Shown here piece after piece: positions 17,508-26,485 of a stretch of 64,000 bases of DNA. The translations under genes were made by a program, and so were the position numbers. How positions within the stretch are numbered: the first letter of the stretch is position 1; each line of letters begins with the position of its first letter. The stretch is from G963668605 sp963793625 (GTDB lineage: Bacteria > Acidobacteriota > Terriglobia > Bryobacterales > Bryobacteraceae). The DNA is taken from assembly GCA_963793625.1 (NCBI GenBank), contig CAWCAT010000028.1, forward strand, positions 108,081-172,080, in the 5' to 3' direction. Below the pieces are notes generated by a model. The model saw only the letters and a program-made list of their open reading frames with translations, made no database searches and had not been told where the DNA came from.

Positions 17508-18404
17508 TTGACACCTTCACTGGATCAAGCTGGCCCCAAGCCCGCGGGCTCTCGGGCAAGCACGGCGGATAAGGCCTCCAACCACGCTCACCATCTCCAC
17601 ATCAAGCCATCAAAGGGATGGGTTTCACTACGGCTTGGGGAACTGTGGGCCTACCGCGAGTTGCTCTATTACCTGATCTGGCGCGACATAAAGGTCCGCT
17701 ACAAACAGACGGCTCTGGGTGCGGCATGGGCGATAATCCAGCCACTGTTCACGATGGTGCTGTTCACGGTCTTCTTCGGTAAGCTCGCCAAGATACCGAC
17801 TGATGGCGTGGCGGCTCCGCTGTTCTTCTATGCAGGCCTGATCCCGTGGACGTTCTTCGCGCAGAGCCTGAGCCAGTCCTCTGACAGCCTTGTGGGCAGC
17901 GCAAACCTAATAAAGAAAGTCTACTTCCCGCGGCTTGCAATACCGATCGGAACTTCGTGTTCGGGAATGGTAGACTTTGCGCTCGCGTTCGCTGTGATGC
18001 TGCTGCTCTGCTTCTACTTTGGAGTTCACATGACCGTGAATGTGCTGTGGCTGCCATTTTTCGTACTACTGGCGTTCATCACCTCACTTGGGGTCGGCCT
18101 GTGGCTCTCAGCGCTCAACGTCAAATATCGTGATGTGAAGTACGTAGTTCCATTCCTTACCCAGTTCTGGATGTGGGCGACGCCGGTCGCGTATCCAAGC
18201 AGCTTGCTCCCAGGCAAGTGGCGGATTGTTTATGGACTCAATCCGATGGTCGGTGTGGTCGAAGGCTTCCGCTGGGCGCTCCTGGGCACGAATACCGCGC
18301 CTGGTCCGATGATTGCCGTCTCTGCGATCGCCGCATGTGCAGTGCTGATCGGCGGCGCCTACTATTTCCGCCGAATGGAGAGGAGCTTTGCGGATGTCGT
18401 CTAG
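17508..18404 (+). CDS. ABC-2 type polysaccharide exporter permease (Wzm-like)
   Basis: The 298-residue permease uses a TTG start at 17508, with AAGAGGA eight bases upstream. An in-frame ATG at 17448 lies inside the previous gene. After a cytoplasmic N-terminus it shows WRDIKVRYKQTALGAAWAII and GLIPWTFFAQ, hallmarks of the O-antigen/teichoic-acid exporter family, and six membrane helices. With the Wzt-like ATPase at 23,783 it would move lipid-linked glycan across the inner membrane. The two partners are separated by six nonulosonate and acylation genes, an unusual arrangement. Its end overlaps the NeuB-like gene by 11 bases. Confidence 0.9.
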   Translation: MTPSLDQAGPKPAGSRASTADKASNHAHHLHIKPSKGWVSLRLGELWAYRELLYYLIWRDIKVRYKQTALGAAWAIIQPLFTMVLFTVFFGKLAKIPTDGVAAPLFFYAGLIPWTFFAQSLSQSSDSLVGSANLIKKVYFPRLAIPIGTSCSGMVDFALAFAVMLLLCFYFGVHMTVNVLWLPFFVLLAFITSLGVGLWLSALNVKYRDVKYVVPFLTQFWMWATPVAYPSSLLPGKWRIVYGLNPMVGVVEGFRWALLGTNTAPGPMIAVSAIAACAVLIGGAYYFRRMERSFADVV

Positions 18405-19446
18405 CGAACAGACAAATCCGTGCATGATCATCGGCGAGATCGCTCAGGCGCACGATGGCAGCCTGGGCCTGGCCCACGCGTACATTGATGCGATCGCGAA
18501 CGCCGGAGCCGATGCCGTAAAATTTCAGACGCACATCGCCGCTGCGGAAAGCTCCGCGCTTGAGCCCTGGAGAGTTCGCTTCAGCCCTCAGGACCCAAGC
18601 CGATACGATTACTGGAAACGCACCGAGTTTACAGAGGAACAATGGTCCGGCCTAAAGCGCCATGCTGACGAGCGCGGCCTCCTTTTTTTCAGTTCGCCTT
18701 TTTCTATTGAAGCGGCCGAGATGTTGCTTCGGGTCGGAGTTGCAGGGTGGAAAATCGCGTCCGGTGAGTACAACAATTTCCAATTGCTGGATTTCATGCT
18801 CCGGACAGGGCAACCAGTTCTGCTGTCAACGGGCATGAGTAGCTATAGCGAAATCGACGCGGCCGTGGATCGGATCAGGGCGCACGGAAACCAGCTCACA
18901 GTGTTTCAGTGCACCTCTGCCTATCCTTGTCCGCCTGAGAAGGTTGGCTTGAATGTGGTGAGGGAACTCCGCGAGCGCTATCGCTGCCGTGTGGGCCTAT
19001 CTGATCATTCGGGTACGGTATTCGCGGGCCTTGCCGCAGTCTCGTTAGGTTTAGATGCGCTGGAAATTCACGTGACGCTAAGCCGGGAAATGTTTGGGCC
19101 GGACGTACCGGCTTCGGTCACCACACAGGAGCTACGTCAGCTAGTTAACGGCGTCCGCTTCATAGAACGGATGAATGCTTCGTTTGTTGACAAGAATCAA
19201 GTTGCGGCGGAGATGGGACCGATGCGGAACATGTTCTCAAAGAGCATCGTGGCTGCGCGCGAATTGGTGGCGGGAGAAGTACTCAGCGAAGTGGACGTGT
19301 GCCTTCGCAAACCAGGTTCGGGAATACCGCCAAACCGCTTGGCGGAAGTAATCGGAAAGCGGTTGTCAAAATCGATCGCTGCCGGGGAACTGCTCTCAGA
19401 AGAGCATCTTTCAGAGCTCCCCGAAGCAGCCAAAGCATCCCGCTGA
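18394..19446 (+). CDS. NeuB-family nonulosonic acid synthase
   Basis: The 350-residue enzyme starts at ATG 18394, with AGGAG eight bases upstream. It has the NeuB TIM barrel (MIIGEIAQAHDGSLGLAHAY, GADAVKFQTH, STGMSSYSEIDAAV, VGLSDHSGT, ALEIHVTLSR with GPDVPAS). A C-terminal SAF/antifreeze-like lid (about 275-345; VAGEVLSEVDVCLRKPGSGI) completes it. The family condenses phosphoenolpyruvate with ManNAc or a 2,4-diacetamido-6-deoxy-hexose to give sialic, legionaminic or pseudaminic acid. Given the dehydratase and aminotransferase upstream, a legionaminic-like product is more likely than sialic acid, but this is inference. Confidence 0.9.
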   Translation: MSSSEQTNPCMIIGEIAQAHDGSLGLAHAYIDAIANAGADAVKFQTHIAAAESSALEPWRVRFSPQDPSRYDYWKRTEFTEEQWSGLKRHADERGLLFFSSPFSIEAAEMLLRVGVAGWKIASGEYNNFQLLDFMLRTGQPVLLSTGMSSYSEIDAAVDRIRAHGNQLTVFQCTSAYPCPPEKVGLNVVRELRERYRCRVGLSDHSGTVFAGLAAVSLGLDALEIHVTLSREMFGPDVPASVTTQELRQLVNGVRFIERMNASFVDKNQVAAEMGPMRNMFSKSIVAARELVAGEVLSEVDVCLRKPGSGIPPNRLAEVIGKRLSKSIAAGELLSEEHLSELPEAAKASR

Positions 19447-19481
19447 GCACAGTGAAGTGCAGTGCAAAGGATAGCCTGTGT

Positions 19482-19757
19482 ATGAAATCTAACACCTTCC
19501 TACGGGTTCAACGCCGGTTCGGTGAGGTCTTCAGTTTGCCACCGGAACAGGTCTCGGCGAGTACCTCCCCAGACTCTTTAGCTGCCTGGGATTCCCTCCA
19601 GCACCTGAACCTTGTCCTCGTGCTTGAGCAGGAATTCCGAATTCAGTTCACGCCGGAAGAAATAGAGTCATTGTTTTCGGTCGAAGCAATCGCCCGCCTC
19701 GTTGACTTCAAACTCTCTCAAACACTCTCTCACGGTGGGGTCGCAAATGGCCGTTGA
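19482..19757 (+). CDS. Acyl carrier protein
   Basis: The 91-residue acidic helical protein has the carrier-protein motif AAWDSLQHLNLVLVLEQEF. Ser38 of DSL should carry the 4'-phosphopantetheine arm. The C-terminal IESLFSVEAIARLVDF is the typical fourth-helix region. It is not accompanied by fatty-acid genes (fabD, fabF, fabG), so it is a dedicated carrier, not the housekeeping AcpP. The next gene, a GNAT-like protein, overlaps it by 11 bases and is thus coupled. An FkbH-like enzyme that charges such carriers lies at 34,905. Together they suggest an ACP-dependent acyl transfer onto a sugar. Confidence 0.88.
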   Translation: MKSNTFLRVQRRFGEVFSLPPEQVSASTSPDSLAAWDSLQHLNLVLVLEQEFRIQFTPEEIESLFSVEAIARLVDFKLSQTLSHGGVANGR

Positions 19758-20877
19758 GCTACGATTTGCGCACCGCGATGAATACCCGCGCATCAGCAGG
19801 TTCTTGCACGACTACTGGTCAAGGGATCACATCTACTGTCGCGATCAGAATCTTTTCGATTGGACGTTCGCAAGACAAGGCCATTGGCCCTCGGATGTAT
19901 ATAGCCTGGCGCTCGCGGAAGACGGGGGTGAACTTGCCGGAGTGCTCGGCGGCATTCCATATACTTTCAATCACAAGGGCGCCAGTTCGGTTGGCATCTG
20001 GCTTGCGAACTACCTCATGAGACCTGACCGTCGTCGCGGCTCGGCAGCGCTGCAGCTCCTAGGGATGTTCAGGCGGCCGCAGTACCATCCTGTGATTGCC
20101 TTCGGAGTGAATCCTGCGTCGATTCCAATCTACCGTGTGATGCGCGCTGAAGTGCTGCCACCCATACCCAGACACTTTATGGTTCTGCCGGGCAGTGTTG
20201 ATCGCATGGTTAACGTCTTGCGCAGCGCATATCCGGACTGGACAGTGGAACGGGCCAGCGCTTTGGCTCGCAGCTTTCTAGTTGAAGGCATTCCCGATGC
20301 TTGTAAGTTTGATAGGACGCTGCCACATGACTGGGACGACGCTGATTGGCCGCACCTTGCGACTCAACACGTCGGGGCAGCCCGTACAGAAGAGTTCATC
20401 TCCTGGCGCTACCTGAATCATCCGCAATTCCAATACCGCCTGATTACAGTTCCCGAGGGCAAGCGCCACGGACTGGCTATCTGGCGCCTTGAAACTATTC
20501 GGCGTAAAACAGAGTGCGGACGCGAAGACGTCGACACAATCGGTCGGCTGCTCGAGATCCTGCCAACCTCGCCGGAAAACGCAAAGCGACTGGTGGCAGT
20601 CTTCATGCGTGAACTCAAAGATTGTGGGGCCTTTGGAGCGGATCACTATGGGTTCCACGGACCAACACGGTTGTTACTCAATGAGCTTGGTTTTCGCGAA
20701 GTTCCCAATGAGGGAGATGGTGCTGCAATTCCAAACCGTTTCCAACCGCTGGAATCGAAAGGCGGTGTAATCCTCAGTGCGATGTTTGTGCAACCGGGCG
20801 TGGCCAGTTGCTCGCTGAGTTGGGACTGCCCATGGTATTGGACCAAATCAGACTCGGATCAGGATCGCCCCAATTAG
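19747..20877 (+). CDS. GNAT-like acyltransferase, two-domain
   Basis: The 376-residue protein starts at ATG 19747 (GGTGGGG upstream) inside the ACP gene end. The N-terminal 140 residues resemble a GNAT fold: ELRFAHRDEYPRISRF, then LAGVLGGIPYTF, and RPDRRRGSAALQLL as the acyl-CoA/ACP pyrophosphate-loop equivalent, with FGVNPASIPIYRVMRAEV at the end. The second half may be a degenerate GNAT repeat. No close named family is recognised. Coupling to an ACP gene in a nonulosonate cluster suggests N-acylation of the 4-amino (or 2-amino) group of the sugar intermediate, the LegH/PglD-like step, possibly with an unusual acyl group. Confidence 0.6.
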   Translation: MAVELRFAHRDEYPRISRFLHDYWSRDHIYCRDQNLFDWTFARQGHWPSDVYSLALAEDGGELAGVLGGIPYTFNHKGASSVGIWLANYLMRPDRRRGSAALQLLGMFRRPQYHPVIAFGVNPASIPIYRVMRAEVLPPIPRHFMVLPGSVDRMVNVLRSAYPDWTVERASALARSFLVEGIPDACKFDRTLPHDWDDADWPHLATQHVGAARTEEFISWRYLNHPQFQYRLITVPEGKRHGLAIWRLETIRRKTECGREDVDTIGRLLEILPTSPENAKRLVAVFMRELKDCGAFGADHYGFHGPTRLLLNELGFREVPNEGDGAAIPNRFQPLESKGGVILSAMFVQPGVASCSLSWDCPWYWTKSDSDQDRPN

Positions 20878-20879
20878 CT

Positions 20880-21854
20880 ATGAGTACAACGGATCCGGCC
20901 ATCGCCTCTCCGTACATTTTGCGGGTTGTTATGTACCACTATGTCCGGGACCTGGAGCGCTCCAGCTTCCCACGCCTGCATAGTGAACTGCTGAGCAACT
21001 TTACCGAGCAGGTCCGCGAGTTCCGGTCGCGCTACGAAATGGCAAGCGTGGAGTCCGCGTTGGCTTTCCTAAAGGGAGAGTACACTCCGCGGCGGGATCT
21101 CTGTCTGCTCACTTTCGATGACGGACTCAAGGAACATTACAGTGATGTAACGCCGATCTTGTCGGAGGCGCGAATCCAGGGTGCGTTCTTCCTGATCACA
21201 GGGTGTATTGAATACGATCGCGTAGCCGCCGTGCATATGAACCACTTTCTGATGGCGTCACTCGATTTTGAATTCTATAAACGCCGCCTCATCGAGCATG
21301 TGAAAGACCTGGACAGCGCGGCCCCGGACCCGAATACCGTTGCTGTAGCGAACGCTACACGCGCATATGTGTGGGATACGCCTGATGTAGCCTGCTTTAA
21401 GTTCTGGTTCAACTTTGTTCTGGAGCCGAGTGTTAGGGACAAGGCCGTTCGCGAACTGTTCCAGGGACATGTCGGGAAGGAACGTGAGTTTTCAAAAACG
21501 CTCTACTTAAACTGGGACCACGCACGCGAGATGTGCAACGCAGGGATGGCGCTCGGGGGCCACTCACATCAGCACAAACCGCTCAGCAGTATGCCTGATG
21601 ACGAACTGGCCTGGGACCTCTCGGTCTGCCGCCATTTGCTGGATGAGCGCCTGGGCCGGCAGGCGTTACTGCCGTTCTGCTACCCGTACGGCAAACGCGA
21701 CTCTTACGACGCACGGGCAGTAAGGACCCTGCAGGAGCTTGCATTTAATTGTGGCTTCTCGACAGAAACCGGCGATAACCTGCCTGGAGCTGGTCTGTAT
21801 TCCGTTGTCAGACTCGACTGTAAAAAGGCGGTCGCAAGAGGAGGCGTTCAGTGA
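20880..21854 (+). CDS. NodB-type polysaccharide deacetylase
   Basis: The 324-residue protein has the NodB homology domain: LLTFDDGLKEHYSDVTPIL with the metal-binding Asp pair near 78-79, GAFFLITG, and the later LGGHSHQHKPLSSM (HxxxH metal ligands) and LPFCYPYGKRDSYD. A Cys-containing insertion (about 110-200) is larger than in short family members. No signal peptide is seen, so a cytoplasmic substrate such as a lipid- or nucleotide-linked sugar is likely. The family removes N- or O-acetyl groups. The start is uncertain: ATG 20880 lacks a clear ribosome site, and ATG 20832 inside the previous gene is an alternative. It overlaps the NeuC-like gene by GTGA. Confidence 0.82.
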   Translation: MSTTDPAIASPYILRVVMYHYVRDLERSSFPRLHSELLSNFTEQVREFRSRYEMASVESALAFLKGEYTPRRDLCLLTFDDGLKEHYSDVTPILSEARIQGAFFLITGCIEYDRVAAVHMNHFLMASLDFEFYKRRLIEHVKDLDSAAPDPNTVAVANATRAYVWDTPDVACFKFWFNFVLEPSVRDKAVRELFQGHVGKEREFSKTLYLNWDHAREMCNAGMALGGHSHQHKPLSSMPDDELAWDLSVCRHLLDERLGRQALLPFCYPYGKRDSYDARAVRTLQELAFNCGFSTETGDNLPGAGLYSVVRLDCKKAVARGGVQ

Positions 21855-23143
21855 TTCCACGCAGAAGAAAAGTCTGTGTGATCCTTGTGGACCGGGCAAA
21901 TTATGGACGGCTGAAGCCCGTAATGAAAGCAATCCAGGCGAGACCGGAATTGGAGTTGCAGGTGATCGCCGCGGGAACCATGGTGCTCGGCCGTTTTGGC
22001 AAACCGGTTGATCTGGTTCGCAAGGACGGCTTCCCGATCGATGGTGAGACGTATATCGAACTGGAGGGATCAACGCCGGCAACAATGGCCAAATCCATTG
22101 GCTTCGGAGTTGTCGAGTTTGCGAGCGATTTTCAACGTTTGGAACCAGACGTCGTTCTCTTGATTGGTGATCGATACGAAGCTTTGGCGGCAGCTATAGC
22201 CGCCGCTTACATGAACATCTGCATTGTACACATACAAGGCGGTGAGGTATCTGGGTCCATCGACGAAAGTGCTCGGCATGCAATTTCGAAGTTCGCGCAC
22301 TTTCACTTCCCGAGCACTAAGCGATCCGCGGATTACCTGATACGAATGGGAGAGGCTCCTGAATCGATTCTCGGCACAGGTTGCCCCGGCAGCGATTTAG
22401 CACGCAGCGTGAATGGCGACTTGCCGAACGAAGTGGTCAACAACACCGGCAGTGGTGTCGAGATCGACCTTGCGCGCCCTTTCCAGTTGGTGATCTTCCA
22501 CCCGACCACAACCGCATATGGAAGTGAGCACGACCAGGTAGAGCAACTGCTGCAAGCTCTGCAGAGCGTCAGCCTCCAGACACTTATGCTGTGGCCCAAC
22601 ATCGACGCGGGTTCAGACCAGATCAGCAAAACCATCAGGATGTTTCGGGCGGATCACGCTCCTGACTGGCTCAGGACCGTTACGAACCTCAAACCCGAGT
22701 ACTATCTGCATATTCTGGCGCGCACGGTTTGCGCAATTGGAAACTCGAGTAGTTTTGTGCGCGACGCAGGCTATTTCGGAACACCTGTTGTTCTCGTTGG
22801 AGAGCGCCAGGAAGGCCGTGAGACAGACATTCACGTGAGGCCTGCGCCGCCCGTCGCTGGGCCGATTGCAGATGCCGTTCGATCACAGCTGAAGCACGGT
22901 CGCTACCCGCCAAGCGCGTTGTATGGAGACGGGTTTGTCGCGGAGCGAATCGCGAAGGCACTCGCGACACTTCAACCCTACAGGCAGAAGCGACTGCACT
23001 ACATCTACGATGCCAATGGATCCGGAAAGGACAATGCGGATGCGAACCCTAGGAATCGTAACGGCGCGTGGGGGATCGAAGGGGATTCCCAACAAGAATA
23101 TCGTGCCGCTATTGGGGAAACCGCTACTGGCCTACACAGCTGA
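21851..23143 (+). CDS. NeuC/LegG-like hydrolysing UDP-sugar 2-epimerase
   Basis: The 430-residue protein starts at GTG 21851 with AGAGGAGG upstream and overlaps the previous stop. It belongs to the UDP-GlcNAc 2-epimerase superfamily: VCVILVDRANYGRLKPVM, LLIGDRYEALAAAIAAAY, VHIQGGEVSGSIDESARHAI and GNSSSFVRDAGYFGTPVVLV. Hydrolysing members release the free 2-epimerised sugar that the NeuB-type synthase uses. The family normally ends near residue 390 (LHYIYDAN here). The last 35 residues run on in a different frame over the start of the next gene, so the true end may be hidden by an indel near 23,010-23,040. Confidence 0.88.
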   Translation: MIPRRRKVCVILVDRANYGRLKPVMKAIQARPELELQVIAAGTMVLGRFGKPVDLVRKDGFPIDGETYIELEGSTPATMAKSIGFGVVEFASDFQRLEPDVVLLIGDRYEALAAAIAAAYMNICIVHIQGGEVSGSIDESARHAISKFAHFHFPSTKRSADYLIRMGEAPESILGTGCPGSDLARSVNGDLPNEVVNNTGSGVEIDLARPFQLVIFHPTTTAYGSEHDQVEQLLQALQSVSLQTLMLWPNIDAGSDQISKTIRMFRADHAPDWLRTVTNLKPEYYLHILARTVCAIGNSSSFVRDAGYFGTPVVLVGERQEGRETDIHVRPAPPVAGPIADAVRSQLKHGRYPPSALYGDGFVAERIAKALATLQPYRQKRLHYIYDANGSGKDNADANPRNRNGAWGIEGDSQQEYRAAIGETATGLHS

Positions 23144-23759
23144 TGCGGCACTTGCGTCGCGGCGCCTGACGCGCGTCGTGCTCTCAACGGACTCTCCGCA
23201 GATTGCCGAAGTTGGAAGACAGTGTGGACTCGAAGTGCCCTTCCTCAGACCGGCAGCGCTGGCCCAGGATGACACCCCGACCATACCTGTTCTTCAGGAT
23301 GTGGTGCGACGCCTACTCGAGTCGGGCGAGTCTTACGATGCAGTTTTTGTTTTGCAACCGACCGCGCCGCTGCGGAGAACCGCGGACATTGACGGAGCCA
23401 TAGAGTTGCTGGAAACGTCGGGTGCGGACTCAGTAATCTCATTCGTCGAAGTCGGGGGCGCACATCCCGCGCGGATGAAGTTCATTGCGCTCGATGGCAA
23501 GATTTCTGACCCGCCGTTTGCTGAGGAATTCGAAGGACAACCGCGGCAGCAGCTGCCACGAATGTACCTGAAGGAAGGCTCAATTTATGTCGCGCGGATG
23601 GCTGTCCTGATGGAGCAGAATTCGTTGCGTGGCAAGGACTGCAGGGCATGGATCGTCCCACCAGAACGGGCAGCCAACATCGATTCGGAATTCGATCTTT
23701 TCGTAGCGGAACAAATGCTCCGATACCAGCGGGAGAATACTCTCCAACGCGGAGCTTGA
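23040..23759 (+). CDS. NeuA-type CMP-nonulosonic acid cytidylyltransferase
   Basis: The 239-residue enzyme starts at ATG 23040, eight bases from AAAGGA; ATG 23034 is too close to the site. The nucleotide-binding loop TARGGSKGIPNKN, then LAYTADAAL, VVLSTDSPQIAEVGR, VFVLQPTAPLR and the late DIDSEFDLFVAE are typical of CMP-sialate/legionaminate synthetases. It activates the free nonulosonic acid with CTP for transfer. It is the last step of the pathway set starting at 14,380. It overlaps the preceding gene by 104 bases, much more than elsewhere in the locus. Confidence 0.92.
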   Translation: MRTLGIVTARGGSKGIPNKNIVPLLGKPLLAYTADAALASRRLTRVVLSTDSPQIAEVGRQCGLEVPFLRPAALAQDDTPTIPVLQDVVRRLLESGESYDAVFVLQPTAPLRRTADIDGAIELLETSGADSVISFVEVGGAHPARMKFIALDGKISDPPFAEEFEGQPRQQLPRMYLKEGSIYVARMAVLMEQNSLRGKDCRAWIVPPERAANIDSEFDLFVAEQMLRYQRENTLQRGA

Positions 23760-23782
23760 ACAGTCAGGACAAATAGACACTC

Positions 23783-25057
23783 ATGAGCGACACAGCAATT
23801 CGTATTGACGGCCTTTCCAAGCAGTACCGGATCGGCGCCCAGCAAGCGGGCTATCGCACACTTCGCGAAACCGTTATGGACACCTGCAGGCGGCCCATGA
23901 GAGCCATGGCGAGTTGGCGCCGGCGCACGGCAGCCACTAAGCCCGATGACGATGAGCGAACCGTTTGGGCGCTAAGGAATCTCTCATTCGAAGTGAAGCA
24001 GGGTGAGGTGGTTGGAATTATCGGGCGCAATGGTGCTGGAAAAAGCACGCTGCTCAAAATCCTTTCGCGCATCACCGAGCCATCCACAGGCGAAATCGAT
24101 CTTTACGGCCGGGTCGGCACGCTGCTCGAGGTAGGAACCGGTTTTCATTCGGAATTAACGGGAAGAGAAAACATTTTCTTGAATGGCGCAATCCTCGGCA
24201 TGCGTCGGGCCGATATTCAGCGTCAGTTCGATGACATAGTCAGCTTCGCTGAAGTGGAAAGATTCGTCGACACACCGGTAAAGCACTACTCCTCTGGTAT
24301 GTACCTGCGGCTCGCGTTCGCGGTGGCCGCTCATCTCGATCCTGAGATTCTATTGGTCGACGAAGTGCTCGCGGTCGGCGATATCTCGTTCCAGAAGAAA
24401 TGCCTCGGCAAAATGGATGATGTCGCAAAACAAGGGCGAACGATTCTCTTCGTGAGCCACAATATGGGCGCAGTACGGTCCCTGTGTGAAAAGGGTGTCG
24501 TGCTGAATGATGGCGAGGTCGTCATGGCCGGGAACATTGGAACGGCCATCGAGACCTACTACCGGCTCACCTCAAGCGTCGATGGTGTTTCCGGCAAACG
24601 TGAGTTCCGCCCCGGCACTCACGCCTTCGGTCCGATCACGCTCGTTGGGCGCGAGGGCAGTTCCATTCAACAGTCGGAAGCTTTTGAAGTTTCCGCCGAG
24701 CTTCAGATTGGCTCGGCTCTGGCCGGGTTTTCATTGCTCTGCATAGTGGACGACATGCACCAGAGACGGGTCTTCCAGATTCGAACGGAAAGTACGGATA
24801 TCCGGGCCGGCCAGGACTGGGAAGGCAAGCATGTGGTGAATCTGAAACTTCCGGCGTTATGGCTGGAGCCCGGACTATACACGCTGTATTTCAAACTTCT
24901 CCCGTGGACTCAAGGCGGCGTTGTGCGGGTGTTATCGGATCCGCTGCACCTGGACGTCGGAGGTGTAAGTTGCGGATGGGGTTCCATACTCAGCCCACAG
25001 GCGGACTGGTCGCTTTCCAGCCCCGGTGCGCATACTGCCCAGGGGGTACGGTCATGA
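23783..25057 (+). CDS. ABC polysaccharide exporter ATPase (Wzt-like, with C-terminal glycan-binding domain)
   Basis: The 424-residue ATPase has Walker A IGRNGAGKSTLLK near 80, signature HYSSGMYLRLAFAVAAHLDP near 168 and Walker B EILLVDEVLAVGD near 186, closest to the O-antigen/teichoic acid group. Residues from about 270 form an extra beta-sandwich domain (FEVSAELQIGSALAGF to LHLDVGG). In Wzt proteins this domain binds the modified chain end and couples capping to export. This suggests the glycan is recognised by a terminal modification. Its permease partner is at 17,508. Its end overlaps the next start (ATGA). Confidence 0.93.
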   Translation: MSDTAIRIDGLSKQYRIGAQQAGYRTLRETVMDTCRRPMRAMASWRRRTAATKPDDDERTVWALRNLSFEVKQGEVVGIIGRNGAGKSTLLKILSRITEPSTGEIDLYGRVGTLLEVGTGFHSELTGRENIFLNGAILGMRRADIQRQFDDIVSFAEVERFVDTPVKHYSSGMYLRLAFAVAAHLDPEILLVDEVLAVGDISFQKKCLGKMDDVAKQGRTILFVSHNMGAVRSLCEKGVVLNDGEVVMAGNIGTAIETYYRLTSSVDGVSGKREFRPGTHAFGPITLVGREGSSIQQSEAFEVSAELQIGSALAGFSLLCIVDDMHQRRVFQIRTESTDIRAGQDWEGKHVVNLKLPALWLEPGLYTLYFKLLPWTQGGVVRVLSDPLHLDVGGVSCGWGSILSPQADWSLSSPGAHTAQGVRS

Positions 25058-26481
25058 ACGGCGCGAAAGCAGATCGGTTCAAAGTGGCGCTGCTGGTGCC
25101 GGATGGCGTTGGCATCAGGAATTTTGTTCTGGGCCACTTTCTGGAGAACGTGGTCGAGCAAGCCGAGGTTCATATTTTTCACGTGATCCCTGATGAGTTG
25201 CTGGACAGTTATCGGAAAGACACGCCCCCATCGGTCCACTGGCATTCGCTGATACCGTATCAACAGACGCGGCCTGCCCGGGCTTTGCAGGATTCACTCG
25301 GGTACGCGCACATGTACTGGACGAACACTGTGTCCATGCGTCGCGCACTCGGGAAGCCGATTACTGGCCCACTTCGTACCCGGGCCTTTGTGCGGGCGAC
25401 TCGGCTTCTCGGCAGAGGCGCGGCACGTCCCGAGTCAATGAACGTACTCGATGCGCTGCACTGCTCGCTGGTACGCAAAGCGCCTGAGACGGGTTACTAC
25501 TCGAAAATGTTTAATCAGATTAAGCCCGACGTTTTGTTCTGTTCGCATCAACGTCCAACATCCATACTGCCGGCAGTGATCGCTGCGACAGATCTTGGCA
25601 TTCCGACATCGTCATTCATTTTCAGTTGGGATAACCTTAGTAGCAAGAGTCGCATCGTCGCTCCTTTCCAGCACTTCCTTGTTTGGAGCCCGCACATGGC
25701 TGCGGAGTTGCGCCGTTTCTATCCGTCCGTTGATCCAAAGAACATTCACATCGTCGGCACGCCGCAATTCGATCCATACGCCGATGAACAACTGCTCTGG
25801 ACACGCGAAGAGTTTTTCGCCCGTGTAGGCGCAGACCCTCGCCGCCCGTTGATTTGCTACTCCGGCGGGGATACGGGGAATTGTCCGGAGGACCCAAATC
25901 ATGTGCGAGTGTTGCTGACTCTGATTCGTTCGGGGCGAATCAAGAACAATCCGCAAGTGCTGGTGCGCCCGTCGCCGGTTAACAACGGCACACGTTATCA
26001 ACCGGTCCGTGAGGCCTTCCCCGAACTACTTTTCGCCCAGCCTCAATGGATTCACACGGAACCGGGAAATTGGGCGCGCGTGATTCCGACCAGGCACGAT
26101 ATTCGCTTCCTGGCAAACCTGACCGCGCACTGCGACATCAATGTGAACTTTGGCTCAACGATGACGCTGGATTTTGGAATTCACGACAAACCGGTTGTGA
26201 ACACTGCCTTCGACGTAACAAATCCACCGATCTTTGGAATGCCGATCTGGGACTACTTCTACCGGGATGATCACATCCAACCTGTGCTGCAACTGAAAGC
26301 GTCACGCGTCGCACGTTCCGTGGACGAATTCGCCGAGCACATCAACGGCTATTTGCAGGAACCCTCGCTTGATCGTGAAGGCCGAAGAAAGCTCTTCGAA
26401 CTGCAGGTCGGAGTGCCACTCGGACGATCTGGCAGCGTCATCACAGAGACGCTACAACGTATAGCAAGCATGGCGAACTAA
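25054..26481 (+). CDS. Putative GT-B-fold surface-glycan transferase
   Basis: The 475-residue protein starts at ATG 25054 after AGGGGG, overlapping the previous stop. It has an N-terminal Rossmann-like region (FKVALLVPDGVGIRNFVLGH), a middle part with SSFIFSWDNLSSKSRIV and IHIVGTPQFDPY, and a C-terminal domain with VLVRPSPVNN and DINVNFGSTMTLDFGIHDKP. That layout recalls CDP-glycerol/teichoic-type transferases and other GT-B enzymes that read a donor in the C-terminal half. The exact family and donor are not recognised. Being next to the CMP-nonulosonate synthetase and the exporter ATPase, transfer of the nonulosonic acid or of a capping group is possible but unproven. Confidence 0.55.
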   Translation: MNGAKADRFKVALLVPDGVGIRNFVLGHFLENVVEQAEVHIFHVIPDELLDSYRKDTPPSVHWHSLIPYQQTRPARALQDSLGYAHMYWTNTVSMRRALGKPITGPLRTRAFVRATRLLGRGAARPESMNVLDALHCSLVRKAPETGYYSKMFNQIKPDVLFCSHQRPTSILPAVIAATDLGIPTSSFIFSWDNLSSKSRIVAPFQHFLVWSPHMAAELRRFYPSVDPKNIHIVGTPQFDPYADEQLLWTREEFFARVGADPRRPLICYSGGDTGNCPEDPNHVRVLLTLIRSGRIKNNPQVLVRPSPVNNGTRYQPVREAFPELLFAQPQWIHTEPGNWARVIPTRHDIRFLANLTAHCDINVNFGSTMTLDFGIHDKPVVNTAFDVTNPPIFGMPIWDYFYRDDHIQPVLQLKASRVARSVDEFAEHINGYLQEPSLDREGRRKLFELQVGVPLGRSGSVITETLQRIASMAN

Positions 26482-26485
26482 GCCT

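Noticed and set aside
24859..25053. N-terminal extension of the GT-B-like protein inside the ABC ATPase gene
   Set aside because: The coupled ATG at 25,054 with AGGGGG is far better, and the extension has no family similarity.
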